Shown piece by piece: positions 21,329 to 31,336 of a stretch of 64,000 bases of DNA. The translations under genes were made by a program, and so were the position numbers. Under the pieces are notes generated by a model, which ran no database searches, had not been told where the DNA came from, and saw only the letters and a program-made list of their open reading frames with translations. Numbering within the stretch: position 1 is the first letter of the stretch; each line of letters begins with the position of its first letter. Source of the DNA: Mycobacterium sp. DL99. Its GTDB lineage: Bacteria; Actinomycetota; Actinomycetes; Mycobacteriales; Mycobacteriaceae. The stretch covers positions 2,945,920 to 3,009,919 of the forward strand of contig NZ_SJOM01000007.1 in assembly GCF_004762045.1 (NCBI RefSeq), read 5' to 3'.

Positions 21329-22317
21329 CGCGTTCGCTGATCATCCTGCCCGACGACTCGGCCCAGCCGGTGCTCGACGCGATCGGTGCGTCCACCCGGT
21401 CGGTACGGATCAAGATGTTCGCCTTCAACCACCTGCCGTTGCTGGACGCGGTGGTGGCCGCCCACCGGCGCGGCGTAGACGTCAAGGTCATGCTCAACCC
21501 CGAGCGGCGCGACGGGGAAACCGACAACGACGTCGCGCGGGAGACGTTGGAGCGGTTCGGCATCGAGGTCCGGGCCAGCAACCCGGCCTTCGATCTGACA
21601 CACGAGAAGTCGATGGTGGTCGACGACGACCACGCGTTTGTCGAGTCGTTGAACTGGACCGAGGAGAACTTCACGGTGACGCGCGATTACGCCGTCGTGA
21701 CTCCCAGCGCGTATGAAGTCGCCGAGATCGTCGATTGCTTCGAAGCCGACTGGGCGCGCGAGGAGTTCGATCCCGGCGGTGGGGCACACCTCATCTGGTG
21801 CCCTACCAATGGTCGGCATCGCATCGCCGAGTTCATCGACAGCGCCAAACACACGTTGTTCGTCCAGAACGAGCGCTATCAGGATCCGGTGATCATCGAG
21901 CGCCTGGTCCGTGCGGCGCATCGCGGGGTCAAGGTTCACGTGATGGCCCGCGCGGCCCACCACCTCAAGTCGGGCAAGCTCCTCGAAGGCGTCAGCGGGA
22001 TGCGCATCCTCGACGACGTCGGTATCAAGATCCACCGGCTCAAGCACATGAAGCTGCACGCGAAGATGATTCTGGCCGACCACGCGCGGGCCATCGTCGG
22101 CTCGATCAACTTCTCCCCGGGCAGCTTCGACCATCGTCGCGAATTGGCCATCGAGGTGACTGATCACCACATCATCAAGCGGCTGAACGAGGTGGCCCAC
22201 CACGACTGGAAACACTCCGCGCCGATGGACCTGTCGGACGAGGGGTTGATCGCCGATTTGGTCGGCCAGGATGCGCACGAACTCGATCAACTCGCCCTGC
22301 ACGAGCGCGACATCTGA
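21325..22317 (+). CDS. Phospholipase D-like (HKD) protein, cardiolipin-synthase-like
   Basis: The 330-residue protein has two HKD catalytic motifs. The first is HEKSMVVDD (about residues 93-101), in the context VESLNWTEENFTVTRDY. The second is HAKMILAD (about 247-254), followed by AIVGSINFSPGSFDHRRE. Two motifs in one chain give a complete PLD active site, as in cardiolipin synthases and phosphatidyl transferases. No signal peptide or transmembrane helix is evident, unlike typical cardiolipin synthases. The substrate is therefore open: a phospholipid, or another phosphodiester. It overlaps the upstream ABC exporter by four bases, which suggests a shared pathway. Confidence 0.82.
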   Translation: MTRSLIILPDDSAQPVLDAIGASTRSVRIKMFAFNHLPLLDAVVAAHRRGVDVKVMLNPERRDGETDNDVARETLERFGIEVRASNPAFDLTHEKSMVVDDDHAFVESLNWTEENFTVTRDYAVVTPSAYEVAEIVDCFEADWAREEFDPGGGAHLIWCPTNGRHRIAEFIDSAKHTLFVQNERYQDPVIIERLVRAAHRGVKVHVMARAAHHLKSGKLLEGVSGMRILDDVGIKIHRLKHMKLHAKMILADHARAIVGSINFSPGSFDHRRELAIEVTDHHIIKRLNEVAHHDWKHSAPMDLSDEGLIADLVGQDAHELDQLALHERDI

Positions 22318-23427
<1,110 letters not shown>

Positions 23428-23432
23428 TACCA

Positions 23433-24659
23433 ATGACTGTTAAGACACTCGCTGACCTGTTGGCCGAGGGCGTAGAAGGACGCGGCGTTCTGGTCCGCTC
23501 CGACCTCAACGTCCCCCTCGATGACGAGGGCAACATCACCGACCCGGGTCGCATCATCGCCTCGGTCCCCACCCTCTCGGCGCTGGCCGAGGCCGGCGCC
23601 AAGGTCGTCGTCACCGCGCACCTGGGCCGCCCGAAGGGTGGCCCGGATCCCAAGTTCTCACTGGCCCCGGTCGCCGCGGCGCTGGGGGAGAAGCTCGGTC
23701 GCCACGTCCAGTTGGCCGGGGACGTGGTCGGCACCGACGCGCTGGCCCGCGCCGAGGGACTCACCGACGGTGACGTCCTGCTGCTGGAGAACATCCGCTT
23801 CGACCCGCGGGAGACCAGCAAGGATGACGCCGAGCGGCTGGCGTTGGCCGAGGCGCTGGCCGCCCTGGTCGAGGGTGCCGACGGCTCGCCGGGCGCCTTC
23901 GTCTCCGACGGCTTCGGCGTGGTCCACCGCAAGCAGGCTTCGGTCTACGACGTCGCCACCCTGCTGCCGCATTACGCGGGCACGCTGGTGGCCACCGAGG
24001 TCCAGGTGCTCGAGCAACTGACCAACTCGACCGAACGGCCCTACGCCGTGGTGCTCGGCGGGTCCAAGGTCTCCGACAAACTCGCGGTGATCGAGAACCT
24101 GGCCACCAAAGCCGACAGCATTGTCATCGGCGGTGGTATGTGCTTCACGTTCCTTGCTGCTCAAGGGGTTTCGGTCGGAACCTCGCTGCTGCAGGAGGAG
24201 ATGATCGACACCTGCAAGCGGCTGCTGGACACCTACGCCGACGTGATCCACCTTCCGGTCGACATCGTGGTGGCCGACAAGTTCGCCGCCGACGCCGAGC
24301 CGGAGACCGTGGCCTCCGATCGCATCCCCGAGGGCAGGATGGGGCTGGACATCGGCCCGGAGTCGGTCAAGCGCTTCACCGCATTGCTGTCCAACGCCAA
24401 GACGGTGTTCTGGAACGGCCCGATGGGTGTCTTCGAATTCCCGGCCTTCGCGGCGGGCACCAAGGGCGTGGCTGAGGCGATCATCGGTGCCACGGAAAAG
24501 GGTGCGTTCAGCGTCGTCGGCGGCGGCGACTCGGCCGCCGCGGTGCGCCAGCTCGGTCTGCCCGAGGACGGTTTCTCGCACATCTCGACCGGCGGCGGCG
24601 CGTCGCTGGAATACCTTGAGGGCAAGACCCTGCCCGGCATCGAAGTACTGGAGTCGTAG
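23433..24659 (+). CDS. pgk: Phosphoglycerate kinase
   Basis: PGK transfers the acyl phosphate of 1,3-bisphosphoglycerate to ADP. The 408-residue protein shows [38 protein letters not shown] and the nucleotide-binding GGGDSAAAV with [18 protein letters not shown] 23433, just after the gap stop, gives the standard N-terminus. The same frame is open far upstream inside gap, but that portion reads as non-coding text. Three bases separate pgk from tpiA. Confidence 0.97.
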   Translation: MTVKTLADLLAEGVEGRGVLVRSDLNVPLDDEGNITDPGRIIASVPTLSALAEAGAKVVVTAHLGRPKGGPDPKFSLAPVAAALGEKLGRHVQLAGDVVGTDALARAEGLTDGDVLLLENIRFDPRETSKDDAERLALAEALAALVEGADGSPGAFVSDGFGVVHRKQASVYDVATLLPHYAGTLVATEVQVLEQLTNSTERPYAVVLGGSKVSDKLAVIENLATKADSIVIGGGMCFTFLAAQGVSVGTSLLQEEMIDTCKRLLDTYADVIHLPVDIVVADKFAADAEPETVASDRIPEGRMGLDIGPESVKRFTALLSNAKTVFWNGPMGVFEFPAFAAGTKGVAEAIIGATEKGAFSVVGGGDSAAAVRQLGLPEDGFSHISTGGGASLEYLEGKTLPGIEVLES

Positions 24660-24662
24660 AAC

Positions 24663-25448
24663 ATGGCCCGTAAGCCGCTCATCGCCGGCAACTGGAAGAT
24701 GAACCTCAATCATTTCGAGGCCATCGCGCTTGTGCAGAAGATCGCATTCGCCTTGCCGGACAAGTACTTCGACAAGGTGGATGTGACGGTCATCCCGCCG
24801 TTCACCGATCTGCGCAGTGTGCAGACCCTGGTCGACGGGGACAAGTTGCGGCTCACCTATGGCGCCCAGGACGTGTCCCGGCACGATTCGGGTGCCTACA
24901 CCGGTGAGATCAGCGGGGCGTTCCTGGCCAAGCTCGGATGCAGCTTCGTGGTGGTGGGGCACTCCGAGCGGCGCACCTACCACGGCGAAACCGATGAGCT
25001 CGTGGCGGCCAAGGCCGCCGCGGCGTTCAAGCACGGCATCACCCCGATCATCTGCATCGGCGAACAACTCGAGGTGCGTGAGGCGGGCAACCACGTCGAG
25101 TACAACGTGAACTCGTTGCGCGGCTCCCTGGCCGGTCTGAGCAAGGAGCAGATCGGCCAGGCGGTTATCGCCTACGAGCCGGTGTGGGCGATCGGCACCG
25201 GTCGGGTGGCCAGCGCGGCTGACGCGCAGGAGGTCTGCAAGGCGATCCGTGGTGAGTTGGGCAACCTGTCCTCGCCACAGCTCGCCGCCGGAGTGCGGGT
25301 GCTCTACGGCGGGTCGGTCAATGCCAAGAACGTCGGCGAGATCGTGGCGCAGGGCGACGTTGATGGTGCACTGGTCGGTGGTGCTTCGCTGGACGGCGAG
25401 CAGTTCGCGACGCTGTCGGCCATCGCCGCGGGCGGACCGCTTCCGTAA
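24663..25448 (+). CDS. tpiA: Triosephosphate isomerase
   Basis: TPI interconverts dihydroxyacetone phosphate and glyceraldehyde 3-phosphate. The 261-residue TIM barrel shows the N-terminal [12 protein letters not shown] with the catalytic Lys, VVGHSERR with His100, [11 protein letters not shown] with Glu172 and the phosphate-binding [10 protein letters not shown]. The protein is standard in length. It is the third gene of the glycolytic operon. secG follows after 45 bp with its own promoter-like hexamer. Confidence 0.97.
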   Translation: MARKPLIAGNWKMNLNHFEAIALVQKIAFALPDKYFDKVDVTVIPPFTDLRSVQTLVDGDKLRLTYGAQDVSRHDSGAYTGEISGAFLAKLGCSFVVVGHSERRTYHGETDELVAAKAAAAFKHGITPIICIGEQLEVREAGNHVEYNVNSLRGSLAGLSKEQIGQAVIAYEPVWAIGTGRVASAADAQEVCKAIRGELGNLSSPQLAAGVRVLYGGSVNAKNVGEIVAQGDVDGALVGGASLDGEQFATLSAIAAGGPLP

Positions 25449-25480
25449 CCCCGGGGGCCTGGGCCGGATACCGCACCCGG

Positions 25481-25486
25481 TAGTCT
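25481..25486 (+). promoter_or_regulatory. -10 element of a predicted leaderless secG transcript
   Basis: TAGTCT ends seven bases before the ATG of secG, identical in sequence and spacing to the ribE promoter. secG could therefore be transcribed both from here and by read-through from tpiA. Confidence 0.5.
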
Positions 25487-25493
25487 TACAACC

Positions 25494-25727
25494 ATGGAAT
25501 TGGCTCTGCAGATCACTCTGGTCGTGACCAGCGTGCTGGTTGTGCTCCTGGTGCTGCTGCATCGTGCCAAAGGTGGCGGTCTGTCCACCCTGTTCGGTGG
25601 CGGTGTCCAGTCCAGCCTGTCCGGCTCCACTGTGGTCGAGAAGAACCTCGACCGGCTGACGCTATTCGTTACCGGCATCTGGCTGGTGTCGATCATCGGC
25701 GTCGCACTGCTGATCAAATACAGCTGA
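25494..25727 (+). CDS. secG: Protein translocase subunit SecG
   Basis: The 77-residue membrane protein has two transmembrane helices (about residues 4-22 and 52-72) separated by the conserved cytoplasmic loop GGGLSTLFGGGVQ. SecG is the accessory subunit of the SecYEG channel and aids SecA-driven translocation. The gap-pgk-tpiA-secG order is typical of actinomycetes. A strong terminator follows about 34 bp after the stop. Confidence 0.95.
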   Translation: MELALQITLVVTSVLVVLLVLLHRAKGGGLSTLFGGGVQSSLSGSTVVEKNLDRLTLFVTGIWLVSIIGVALLIKYS

Positions 25728-25761
25728 CATATCGCGGCCACCCCGTAGAGACAGATAACCG

Positions 25762-25795
25762 CCGCCCCGGTTTCCACCGGGGCGGTTTTGTTTTG
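25762..25795 (+). terminator. Rho-independent terminator after secG
   Basis: A perfect 9-bp stem (CCGCCCCGG / CCGGGGCGG) with a six-base loop is followed immediately by TTTTGTTTTGG. This is a canonical intrinsic terminator, uncommon in mycobacteria, and it closes the gap-pgk-tpiA-secG unit. Confidence 0.9.
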
Positions 25796-25817
25796 GCGGA
25801 CTGTCGTACCGCGGTGG

Positions 25818-25823
25818 CATAGT
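25818..25823 (+). promoter_or_regulatory. Possible -10 element of the 13E12-type gene
   Basis: CATAGT ends seven bases before the ATG at 25831. It fits the NATANT part of the -10 consensus but lacks the first T, so support is weaker than for the other leaderless starts. Confidence 0.35.
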
Positions 25824-25830
25824 CGATCGT

Positions 25831-27093
25831 ATGTTCGATACCGCGACGTTGGTGAGCGGCGAAGCGCTGCCTTCGGAACGTCTCGCGGTGCTGTTCGACG
25901 AACTGGCCGAGTTGACTGGTCAACGGAACGCCATCGATGGACGCATCGTGGAGATCGTCGCGGAGCTGGATCGTGACGAATTGTGCGGTGCTACCGGTGC
26001 CCGTTCGATCGGGGCCCTGGTCGCGTGGAAGACCGGAGTGTCACCGCGCAATGCCGACACGGTGGTGGCGGTTGCACGTCGGGTCGATCAGTTCCCTCGC
26101 TGCGCCGACGGCATGCGGGAGGGTCGTTTGTCGCTGGATCAGGTCGGCGTCATCGCCGAACGCGCGGCCGATGGTTCCGATGAGCACTACGCCGAACTGG
26201 CGGCCAGTGCTACGGTCACCCAACTGCGCACCGCGGTCAAACTCGAACCACGACCTGAACCGGATCCGAAGCCCGAACCGCAACGGGAGGTCACCAAGAC
26301 CGAGGGGGACGGCTACACCACCTGGCGAATCCGATTGCCGCGCCTGGAAGCAGCGAAATTCGAGTCGGGCCTGCAGTCTCACTACGACGGGTTGATAGCC
26401 GACTGGAAACGCGACCACAACAGTGACGGCGACGGTGCCCCGGTGCCTGAGCACGCATCCCGGCTTCCGAACAATGTCGATGCGTTCATGAGCCTGGTCG
26501 AGGCCGGCTGGGACGCCGACGTGGCTCGCCGCCCGCACGGTCAGCACACCACCGTGGTCGTACATCTTGACGTCGAGAAACCGGTCGCCTCACTGCACAT
26601 GGGTCCGGTACTGACCGACGACGAGCGTCGGTTCCTGCTGTGTGAGGCCACCTACGAACTCTGGCTCGAACGGCACGGCCAGGTGATCGGCGCGGGCCGC
26701 ACGACCCGGCAGATCAGCCGCCGGCTGCGCCGCGCGCTCGAGCATCGCGACCGCTGCTGTGTGGTGCCCGGCTGCGGGGCCACCCGCGGTCTGCACGCCC
26801 ATCACCTCCAACACTGGGAGGACGGCGGTCTCACCGAACTGGACAACCTGGTGCTGCTGTGCCCCTACCACCACCGGTTGCACCACCGGGGCGGCATCAC
26901 CATCATCGGACCGGCCAGCCACCCGGTCGTGATCGACAGTGCCGGCAAGCAACAACTTCACCCAGGATCGCTGGCCCGTCCGCCGAAGAACCGTCCTCCC
27001 GCGGTCGCACCGTGTCCCGGACCGACCGGTGAGCGCGCCGATTGGTGGTGGTACGAACCGTTCCAACCCCAGGCACCGCCACAGACCAACTAG
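25831..27093 (+). CDS. 13E12 repeat family protein (DUF222 with HNH nuclease domain)
   Basis: The 420-residue protein has the DUF222 domain of the mycobacterial 13E12 family (about 20-290: VARRVDQFPRCADGMREGRL, SLDQVGVIAERA). At the C-terminus is an HNH endonuclease domain with two zinc Cys pairs and the His cluster (CCVVPGCGATRGLHAHHLQH, LDNLVLLCPYHHRLHH). A Glu/Pro/Lys-rich linker sits near residue 135. These proteins occur in many dispersed copies in mycobacteria, and in M. tuberculosis some sit at phage integration sites. Their function is unknown, and a DNA nuclease activity is inferred from the HNH motif. It sits immediately after the secG terminator and converges on deoC. Confidence 0.88.
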   Translation: MFDTATLVSGEALPSERLAVLFDELAELTGQRNAIDGRIVEIVAELDRDELCGATGARSIGALVAWKTGVSPRNADTVVAVARRVDQFPRCADGMREGRLSLDQVGVIAERAADGSDEHYAELAASATVTQLRTAVKLEPRPEPDPKPEPQREVTKTEGDGYTTWRIRLPRLEAAKFESGLQSHYDGLIADWKRDHNSDGDGAPVPEHASRLPNNVDAFMSLVEAGWDADVARRPHGQHTTVVVHLDVEKPVASLHMGPVLTDDERRFLLCEATYELWLERHGQVIGAGRTTRQISRRLRRALEHRDRCCVVPGCGATRGLHAHHLQHWEDGGLTELDNLVLLCPYHHRLHHRGGITIIGPASHPVVIDSAGKQQLHPGSLARPPKNRPPAVAPCPGPTGERADWWWYEPFQPQAPPQTN

Positions 27094-27104
27094 GTCGCCC
27101 CCTT

Positions 27105-27803
27105 TCAGTAGCCGGAATCCCCTTCGGATTCGGCCGCACCCAGCAGAGCCCGCGAGCCTGACACCCCAAGTCTTGTGGCCCCAGCGGCGATCATGGCCTG
27201 CGCCTGCTCGAGAGTGCGCACACCACCGGATGCCTTTACCGCCAATCCGGCGTCGTGGACGGTTCGGTACATCAGCTCGACCGCGTGAACGGTCGCGCCG
27301 CCGGTGGGATGGAAACCGGTCGAGGTCTTGACGAAGTCGGCGTGTGCCGCCACCGCGGCGCGGCACACTCCGACGATCTCGTCGTCGGTCAGCGCGGCTG
27401 ATTCGATGATCACTTTCAGCACCGCTGGTGCCAGCGCAGCGGCTCGCACCGCTGCGATGTCGGCTTCGACGCGGTCGAAGGCGCCGTCCTTGGCCGCACC
27501 GATGTCGATCACCATGTCGATCTCGTCGGCGCCCTGCTGCACCGCCTCGGCCGCCTCGGCGGCCTTGGTTTGCGAGCTGTGTTTTCCGCTGGGGAAGCCG
27601 CACACCGCAGCAACTTTCAGCGTGGCGCCGGACGGTACGTCGACCGGCAGCATCGATGGTGACACGCACACCGAGTAGGTACCCAGCTCCAGTGCCTCGG
27701 CGACCAGCGCTTCGACGTCGGATGCGGTCGCTTCGGGCTTGAGCAGGGTGTGGTCGATCATTGCGGCGACCTGTGTCCCGGTCGGTCGGGTGTCGAGCGT
27801 CAT
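27105..27803 (-). CDS. deoC: Deoxyribose-phosphate aldolase
   Basis: The 232-residue class I aldolase cleaves 2-deoxyribose 5-phosphate to glyceraldehyde 3-phosphate and acetaldehyde. The sequence shows [25 protein letters not shown], the Schiff-base Lys159 in [15 protein letters not shown], and VKASGGVRT. It is the last gene of the seven-gene minus-strand carbohydrate operon, 33 bp after rbsC. Its presence suggests that the sugar handled by this operon is cleaved to a C3 phosphate plus an aldehyde. It could also simply be the nucleoside-salvage enzyme of the cell. The ATG follows an AAGGGAT purine stretch. Confidence 0.92.
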   Translation of the reverse strand: MTLDTRPTGTQVAAMIDHTLLKPEATASDVEALVAEALELGTYSVCVSPSMLPVDVPSGATLKVAAVCGFPSGKHSSQTKAAEAAEAVQQGADEIDMVIDIGAAKDGAFDRVEADIAAVRAAALAPAVLKVIIESAALTDDEIVGVCRAAVAAHADFVKTSTGFHPTGGATVHAVELMYRTVHDAGLAVKASGGVRTLEQAQAMIAAGATRLGVSGSRALLGAAESEGDSGY

Positions 27804-27836
27804 CGGATTGGGATCCCTTCTGTTGTCGCCCGGATT

Positions 27837-28844
27837 TCAGGCGGTCTTGGTCTGCCGGTCGAGCACGTAGTTCATGATCAGCGCCGCGATCAGGATCAGT
27901 CCGGTCACGAGCATCTGGAAGAACGAGCTCAACCCCAGCAGGTTGAACAGGTTGCGCAGCACAGACAGCAGCAGCACGGCGATGAATGTGCCCATCACGC
28001 CGCCCTTTCCGCCGAACAGGCTGGTTCCTCCGAGCACCACTGCCGCGATGGCATCCAGTTCCAGTCCGGTGTGGGCCGTGGGCTGGCCGATGGTGAGCCG
28101 TGCGGTGAGCAGTACGCCGGTCAACGCGGCCAGACCGCCGCAGATCACATACGCCGCGGTGGTGATGCGCTGCACCGGTAGTCCGGACAGCCTTGCCGCT
28201 TTGGCGTTGCTGCCGACCGCATAGATGTGTTCGCCAAATGTGGTGCGGCGCAGAACCAGGCCGACGACCACGGTGGTGATCACGAAGATCAGCCCGACGA
28301 CCGGGATACCGGCCACGCTTCCGGCACCCAGAAACCGCAGGCCGATGGGAATCTCCGCGGTTGTGGGGGTGCCGTTGGTGGTCAGGAAGGTCAGGCCGCG
28401 GATGCTCTGCATCCCGGCGAGAGTCACCATGAACGCCGGGAGGGCCAGGTAGGCGCTCAATCCGCCCATGATCCCGCCGAGCACCAGCCCGCTCATGATG
28501 GCCAGCAGCATGGCGACAGGCCAGGCGATTCCCATTCCGATGAGGATCGCCACCAGCATTCCTGACAGTGCCGCAACGCTTCCCACCGACAGGTCGATGC
28601 CAGAGGTGAGGATCACCACCGTCATCCCGATTGCGACGATGCCGGTGAGGCTCGACTGCTGCAGCAGGTTCGCCAGGTTCTGCGAAGAGAGGAATTGTGG
28701 GGCGGTGAGGGACGCGACGACGAACAGCGCGACGAAGATGAACAGCAGATTGAACCGCACGATGATGTTCTGGCGGCGTGTCCGGGTGGTGACCGCCGGG
28801 CTGGACGGCGCCGGAGGAGCGGACCGTTGGATTTGGTCAGTCAA
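27837..28844 (-). CDS. Sugar ABC transporter permease, RbsC type
   Basis: The 335-residue membrane protein belongs to the ribose/xylose permease family (BPD_transp_2), with 8-10 hydrophobic segments and the conserved blocks ILTSGIDLSVGSVAALSGM, IGQPTAHTGLELDAIAAVVLGG and GGKGGVMGTF. It forms the channel for the RbsA-type ATPase. The start is uncertain. TTG 28844 is chosen because AGGAAG lies eight bases upstream and it slightly overlaps the rbsA stop. An in-frame ATG at 28907 would place 21 further codons inside rbsA. Only one permease gene is present, so a homodimer is expected. Confidence 0.85.
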   Translation of the reverse strand: MTDQIQRSAPPAPSSPAVTTRTRRQNIIVRFNLLFIFVALFVVASLTAPQFLSSQNLANLLQQSSLTGIVAIGMTVVILTSGIDLSVGSVAALSGMLVAILIGMGIAWPVAMLLAIMSGLVLGGIMGGLSAYLALPAFMVTLAGMQSIRGLTFLTTNGTPTTAEIPIGLRFLGAGSVAGIPVVGLIFVITTVVVGLVLRRTTFGEHIYAVGSNAKAARLSGLPVQRITTAAYVICGGLAALTGVLLTARLTIGQPTAHTGLELDAIAAVVLGGTSLFGGKGGVMGTFIAVLLLSVLRNLFNLLGLSSFFQMLVTGLILIAALIMNYVLDRQTKTA

Positions 28845-30384
28845 TGTCGTTTCTTCCTGTGACGACGCAGCGGGCGATGTCTGCCGGTGAGGTGGTTCTC
28901 GGGTCATATGCAGCGATGTTCTTGCCCTCGTGCATGACCCAGATGAGGTCGCAGTTCTCGGTGAGCTCGCTCATCTCGCTGGACGCCAACAACACCCCGA
29001 CGCCGGCTTCGGCCAACTCGTGAACCTGTTCGAACAGATCGGCTTTCGCCCCGATGTCCAATCCGCGGGTGGGTTCATCGAGTAGTAGCAGGTCCACCCC
29101 TCGGGCCATCCACTTGGCCAGCACCACCTTCTGCTGATTGCCGCCGGAGAGCTGGCCGACCGGCTGATCGATGGACGAGAACTTGACGCCCAGCTGCGCA
29201 AGCGGCGGTGTGGCCATTCGTCTGGCGGTCTTCATTGGGTTGATGCCGAATGGCGCCAGCGCTGCGATGCCGGCATTGCGCAGGATCGATTGGTCCAGGA
29301 ACAGCCCTTGGCTCTTGCGGTCTTCGGGCACCAGGCCGATGCCGGCCAGCACGGCGCCCCGCGGCGTCAACTGGGTGATCCGGGAGCTGCTCAATGTCAT
29401 GTCGAGTGCGGCCCGGCGGTCGCCGAACAGGGTGGCCAGCAGCGTGGAACGTCCTGCGCCACCCAACCCCGCCAGCCCGACGATCTCGCCACGGCCGACG
29501 GTGATACCCGATACGTCGATCGTTCCTGGGATGACGGCGCGGCGAACATCCAGTAACGCGGCTCTCTCGCCGGCTGGACGGGACGGCCTGGGCACGCGGG
29601 ATTCGAGGCCGCGACCGATCATCGCCTCGACCAATTCGTTCTTGCTGACCGTCGCGATGTCGAACACGCCGACGGTCGCCCCGTCGCGCATGACGGTGGC
29701 ACGGTCGCCGATGGCCTTCACTTCGTCGAGCCGGTGCGAAATGTAGATCACCGATTTGCCTGCGGCGGTGAGTTCGCCGATGACGCGGAACACTTCGGCC
29801 AGATCGTGATCGGTGAGCGTGGCGCTGGGTTCGTCCATGATGACGATGCGGGCATCAGTGGTGAGCGCCTTCGCGATCGCGGTCAGTTGCTGATCCGAGA
29901 CAGACAGCTTGGCGACTGCATCGGAGGGTGCGAACCGGCCGCCGACTCGGGCGATCGCCTCGGCCGCCCGGCGATCGCGTTCTCGGCGTGAGATGAATGG
30001 GCCGCGCCGCGGCTCGTGGCCCAGGAAGAGGTTCTGCGCCACGGTCATATCCGGGATGAGATCCAGTTCCTGGTAGATGGTGTTGATCCCGGCCCGGACA
30101 CCGTCGATGGGGGAGCCGAACGAGACGTCCTCGCCATCGAGGGCGATTGTTCCGGAATCCGGGGTGTAGGAACCCGACAGAATCTTCATCAGAGTGCTTT
30201 TGCCCGCGCCGTTTTCGCCGAGCAGGCAGTGCACCTCACCCCGGGCGACCTCGAGCGTCGCGCCATCGCAGGCCCTGGTTCCCGGGAACGTTTTCACGAT
30301 GTCCCGCATCCGCAGTGCGGGCACCTGCCCGGTGCCGGCGATCCGGGCGGGCAGCGTCGCTTCCGCGTTGTGGCTAGTGGTCAT
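28837..30384 (-). CDS. Sugar ABC transporter ATPase, RbsA/MglA type (two ATPase domains)
   Basis: The 515-residue protein contains two ABC domains in tandem. The first has a complete Walker A (GENGAGKSTL), signature-like LSVSDQQLTAIAKAL and Walker B VIMDEPSATLTD. The second has the degenerate P-loop normal for this family (GLGGAGRSTLL), signature LSGGNQQKVVLAKW and Walker B LLLLDEPTRGLD. It energises import together with the RbsC-like permease and the RbsB-like binding protein of the same operon. The start overlaps the 3' end of the SorC regulator gene by 11 bases. Confidence 0.92.
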   Translation of the reverse strand: MTTSHNAEATLPARIAGTGQVPALRMRDIVKTFPGTRACDGATLEVARGEVHCLLGENGAGKSTLMKILSGSYTPDSGTIALDGEDVSFGSPIDGVRAGINTIYQELDLIPDMTVAQNLFLGHEPRRGPFISRRERDRRAAEAIARVGGRFAPSDAVAKLSVSDQQLTAIAKALTTDARIVIMDEPSATLTDHDLAEVFRVIGELTAAGKSVIYISHRLDEVKAIGDRATVMRDGATVGVFDIATVSKNELVEAMIGRGLESRVPRPSRPAGERAALLDVRRAVIPGTIDVSGITVGRGEIVGLAGLGGAGRSTLLATLFGDRRAALDMTLSSSRITQLTPRGAVLAGIGLVPEDRKSQGLFLDQSILRNAGIAALAPFGINPMKTARRMATPPLAQLGVKFSSIDQPVGQLSGGNQQKVVLAKWMARGVDLLLLDEPTRGLDIGAKADLFEQVHELAEAGVGVLLASSEMSELTENCDLIWVMHEGKNIAAYDPRTTSPADIARCVVTGRNDID

Positions 30385-31336
30385 GTCGCTGCTCCAGCAC
30401 GGACTGTGCCGTGGTTTCGTCGGTGATCAGGACCGAACACAGTCCACTGGTCAGGGCGCCGATGACGACGGGGACTTTGTGCGTTCCCGCCGCCACGGCA
30501 ATGGCGCAGTTCGCTTTCTTGACGTCATCGAGGCTGAGACCCACTGTGCGCCTGTCGATGTCGGCATAGGCGATCTCGCCGCTCGCGGTGATGTAGTGGG
30601 CCAGGACGTCCCCGCAGGCCCCGGCTGATTCGAGTTGGGCGAGTTCGGCAGGCGTGATCGCGCCTGACTCGACCAGAACCGATGTTGGTCCGAGCGCTCC
30701 CAGCGAGAACAGGATGGCGTCTGCCTTGCGGGCACGCGACAGGACGTCTTCGACGAACCCCTCGGCGTAGAGCGCATCACGGGTTTCGATTCGTTCGACG
30801 ATTGCCGGCACCGGCAGCAGGGTGGCCTGCCCGTTGCCGCTGTGGGCGATACTGGTGACGATGTTGGCGGCCTTCGTGGGGTGTACCGACCGGCTCACCC
30901 CACCGTTGACCTGGATGACCTCGATTCCGGCTGTCCATCCGTTGGGCAGCACCGCCGCGATCTGCTGAAGGGTGTTGCCCCAAGATACTCCCAGGGTCGT
31001 GATCCACGAGGAGTTCGACTTCAGGTAATTGGCTGCGGCCGTGGCGATGTGCTCGCCTGCCGTGTCGGCGGTGTCCGGACCAGGAACGACTACGCATTCG
31101 CGAAGACCGAATCGGCTACGCATCTCCACTTCGAGGTCGGTCCGGCGCGCCTGTGGATGCACGATCTTGATCTGTACGAGGCCGACGCCACGGGCCTCGT
31201 CGAGCAGCCGTCCCACCTTCCATCGGGTCAGGTGGAGTTCGGACCCGATGTCTTCCTGGGTGCGGCCTTGCTCGTAGTAGCACTGAGCCACGTAGAGCAG
31301 CAGGTCGGTGTGGCTCCGGTCGGCGGGTGCACTCAT
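30374..31336 (-). CDS. SorC-family transcriptional regulator
   Basis: The 320-residue protein has an N-terminal sigma-70-r4-like helix-turn-helix (about 10-55: LLLYVAQCYYEQGRTQED, ELHLTRWKVGRLLDEAR) and a C-terminal sugar-phosphate-sensing domain of the SorC/DeoR/LsrR type (GVSWGNTLQQIAAVLP, VIQVNGGVSRSVHP, FSLGALGPTSVLVESG). Such regulators respond to a phosphorylated sugar made by the kinase of the operon and may activate or repress. It lies in the middle of its own operon, sharing one base with the kinase stop (TGATG). GTG 31339 is an alternative start one codon upstream. A likely operator is the palindrome at 35121. Confidence 0.88.
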   Translation of the reverse strand: MSAPADRSHTDLLLYVAQCYYEQGRTQEDIGSELHLTRWKVGRLLDEARGVGLVQIKIVHPQARRTDLEVEMRSRFGLRECVVVPGPDTADTAGEHIATAAANYLKSNSSWITTLGVSWGNTLQQIAAVLPNGWTAGIEVIQVNGGVSRSVHPTKAANIVTSIAHSGNGQATLLPVPAIVERIETRDALYAEGFVEDVLSRARKADAILFSLGALGPTSVLVESGAITPAELAQLESAGACGDVLAHYITASGEIAYADIDRRTVGLSLDDVKKANCAIAVAAGTHKVPVVIGALTSGLCSVLITDETTAQSVLEQRHDH

